6,323 nt of DNA. Source: Lachnospiraceae bacterium. GTDB taxonomy: Bacteria; Bacillota; Clostridia; Lachnospirales; Lachnospiraceae. Where the stretch lies: contig JAILNW010000094.1 of assembly GCA_024691145.1 (NCBI GenBank), forward strand, positions 1 to 6,323, given 5' to 3'. This document shows positions 5,386-6,323 of this stretch, piece after piece; position 1 is the first letter of the stretch; every line of letters starts with the position of its first letter. The translations under genes were made by a program, and so were the position numbers. Below the pieces are notes generated by a model. It was not told where the DNA came from, ran no database searches, and saw nothing but the letters and a program-made list of their open reading frames with translations.

Positions 5386-6323
5386 TCAGGAACTATAATC
5401 AAACCAGATTAACTTATCATATTCAACACGACTCCCTGATTTTGCTTTTTTATCTTCTTTAATTTTTTTACCAATAACAAATCCGTGCTTATAATCTATA
5501 ATATGTAACTGACTGCTTAAACATGTTATATCTGTTTTATCATATTCATAAACTTTTTCTCTTTCTTCAGTTTTTAAATCTATCCTATATATACTCTTTC
5601 CTGATGCTGCAAAAAGATAATTCTGTATTACATTAACATCATTTATCTTCAAATCCTCTGTACATGGTATTTCTCTCTTATCTGATAATGTTTCTCTATT
5701 TTCCATGTAATATTTTCCATTTTCTTCAAATATTACATATTTCCCTTGTAAGCATGCATAATTTGATTTTATTAGTTTCTGCTCTGACATTAGCTGATAT
5801 TTTTCAATGTCAACTCTGTAAATGTAGTCATAAGCACCTTCATCATCACTTGAATCCACATAAATATCTACCATATTATCATTAACATCAATCATTTTTA
5901 TTTCAAAGTCGTCTTTTTTAACGAAGTCTCTTGAATCATAAATTGTTGCTCCATTGGTTTTTTTACCAAAATATAAGAAATAGGTCTTATTATAATATGC
6001 TACCATATCTTTATTTATAAATTGCATATTTCCATCTTTACCCCAAAAACAATCTGTAATCCGCAATGCATGTGTTTCTCCACTATCTAAACTGTGATAA
6101 TAAATATATGTCTCAGAACTTTCTTCATCCTCAACTTCCACATATAACATATTATTTTCTTCACTATAAATAGCTTTAGAAACAGCATTTTTATTAGTAC
6201 TTCTATCTCGAAATATCGTATAATCCTTAGTATAAGTGCCCTCTTTACTATTATACTTGTAATAAGCTACTTCAAAAATGTTATCTTCAGAGTCATTACT
6301 TATATACATGAGTAATTGGTCTT
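5386..6323 (-). CDS. Unrecognised beta-rich, propeller-like protein, C-terminal part
   Basis: The gene runs off the right edge: from the Met codon at 6307-6309 the frame stays open upstream (residues DQLL), so the true start is probably outside the window. About 311 residues are visible, ending WFDYSS at a TGA (5386-5388). I do not recognise a named family. The visible part is acidic and rich in Tyr, Asp and alternating hydrophobic residues. It contains repeated blade-like units of the form hydrophobic strand, IYxxxL/ID, then a short charged turn: MLYVEVEDEESSETYIYYHS, YDYIYRVDIEKYQL and SIYRIDLKTEEREKVYEYD. This resembles TolB/DUF5050-type beta-propellers, which are often displayed outside the membrane behind an N-terminal anchor; no anchor or signal is visible here. 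It ends 128 bases before the DUF4230 start, with the operon promoter in between and no clear terminator, so some read-through into the DUF4230-lon operon is possible. Confidence 0.75.
   Translation of the reverse strand, partial: DQLLMYISNDSEDNIFEVAYYKYNSKEGTYTKDYTIFRDRSTNKNAVSKAIYSEENNMLYVEVEDEESSETYIYYHSLDSGETHALRITDCFWGKDGNMQFINKDMVAYYNKTYFLYFGKKTNGATIYDSRDFVKKDDFEIKMIDVNDNMVDIYVDSSDDEGAYDYIYRVDIEKYQLMSEQKLIKSNYACLQGKYVIFEENGKYYMENRETLSDKREIPCTEDLKINDVNVIQNYLFAASGKSIYRIDLKTEEREKVYEYDKTDITCLSSQLHIIDYKHGFVIGKKIKEDKKAKSGSRVEYDKLIWFDYSS

Overview
The window is AT-rich, densely packed bacterial DNA. Codon use, strong GGAGG-type ribosome binding sites and the gene families present (DUF4364, DUF4230, a TIGR01212-type radical SAM protein, lon-engB) suggest a Clostridia-class Firmicute, most likely a Lachnospiraceae-type gut or rumen anaerobe. 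The taxonomic call is an inference from gene content and style, not from a marker gene.

Layout. The left end (about 1-952) is transcribed rightward. It holds the C-terminal 134 residues of a TIGR01212/YhcC-type radical SAM protein, followed 12 bases later by a small winged-helix-like DUF4364 protein. A compact hairpin at 945-979 ends this unit and probably also the convergent leftward unit, since only 25 bases separate the two opposing stop codons. Everything from 978 to the right end reads leftward. In order of transcription this is: the 3' part of a large unrecognised, probably beta-propeller-like protein (5386 to beyond the window edge); a 128-base intergenic region with a near-consensus sigma-A promoter; a membrane-anchored DUF4230 protein; a DUF4230 lipoprotein; the ATP-dependent protease Lon; and the ribosome-assembly GTPase EngB/YsxC.

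The four genes DUF4230-DUF4230-lon-engB are separated by 1, 12 and 10 bases, and the downstream ribosome binding sites overlap or abut the previous stop codons, so they look like one translationally coupled operon. lon-engB (lonA-ysxC) is a well-known Firmicute pair joining cytoplasmic protein quality control with 50S ribosome assembly. The less ordinary part is the pair of divergent DUF4230 paralogues placed first in that operon. Both are predicted to lie outside the membrane, one on a transmembrane anchor and one on a lipid anchor. The operon promoter carries a perfect 8-3-8 inverted repeat between its -35 and -10 boxes, a plausible operator that does not resemble CIRCE or the CtsR site.

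No RNA genes, insertion sequences, CRISPR arrays or phage genes were seen. No stretch longer than 300 bases lacks a gene. The most useful second looks are the DUF4230 pair with its palindromic promoter, a possible AUU start codon in the DUF4364 gene, and the unidentified propeller-like protein at the right edge.
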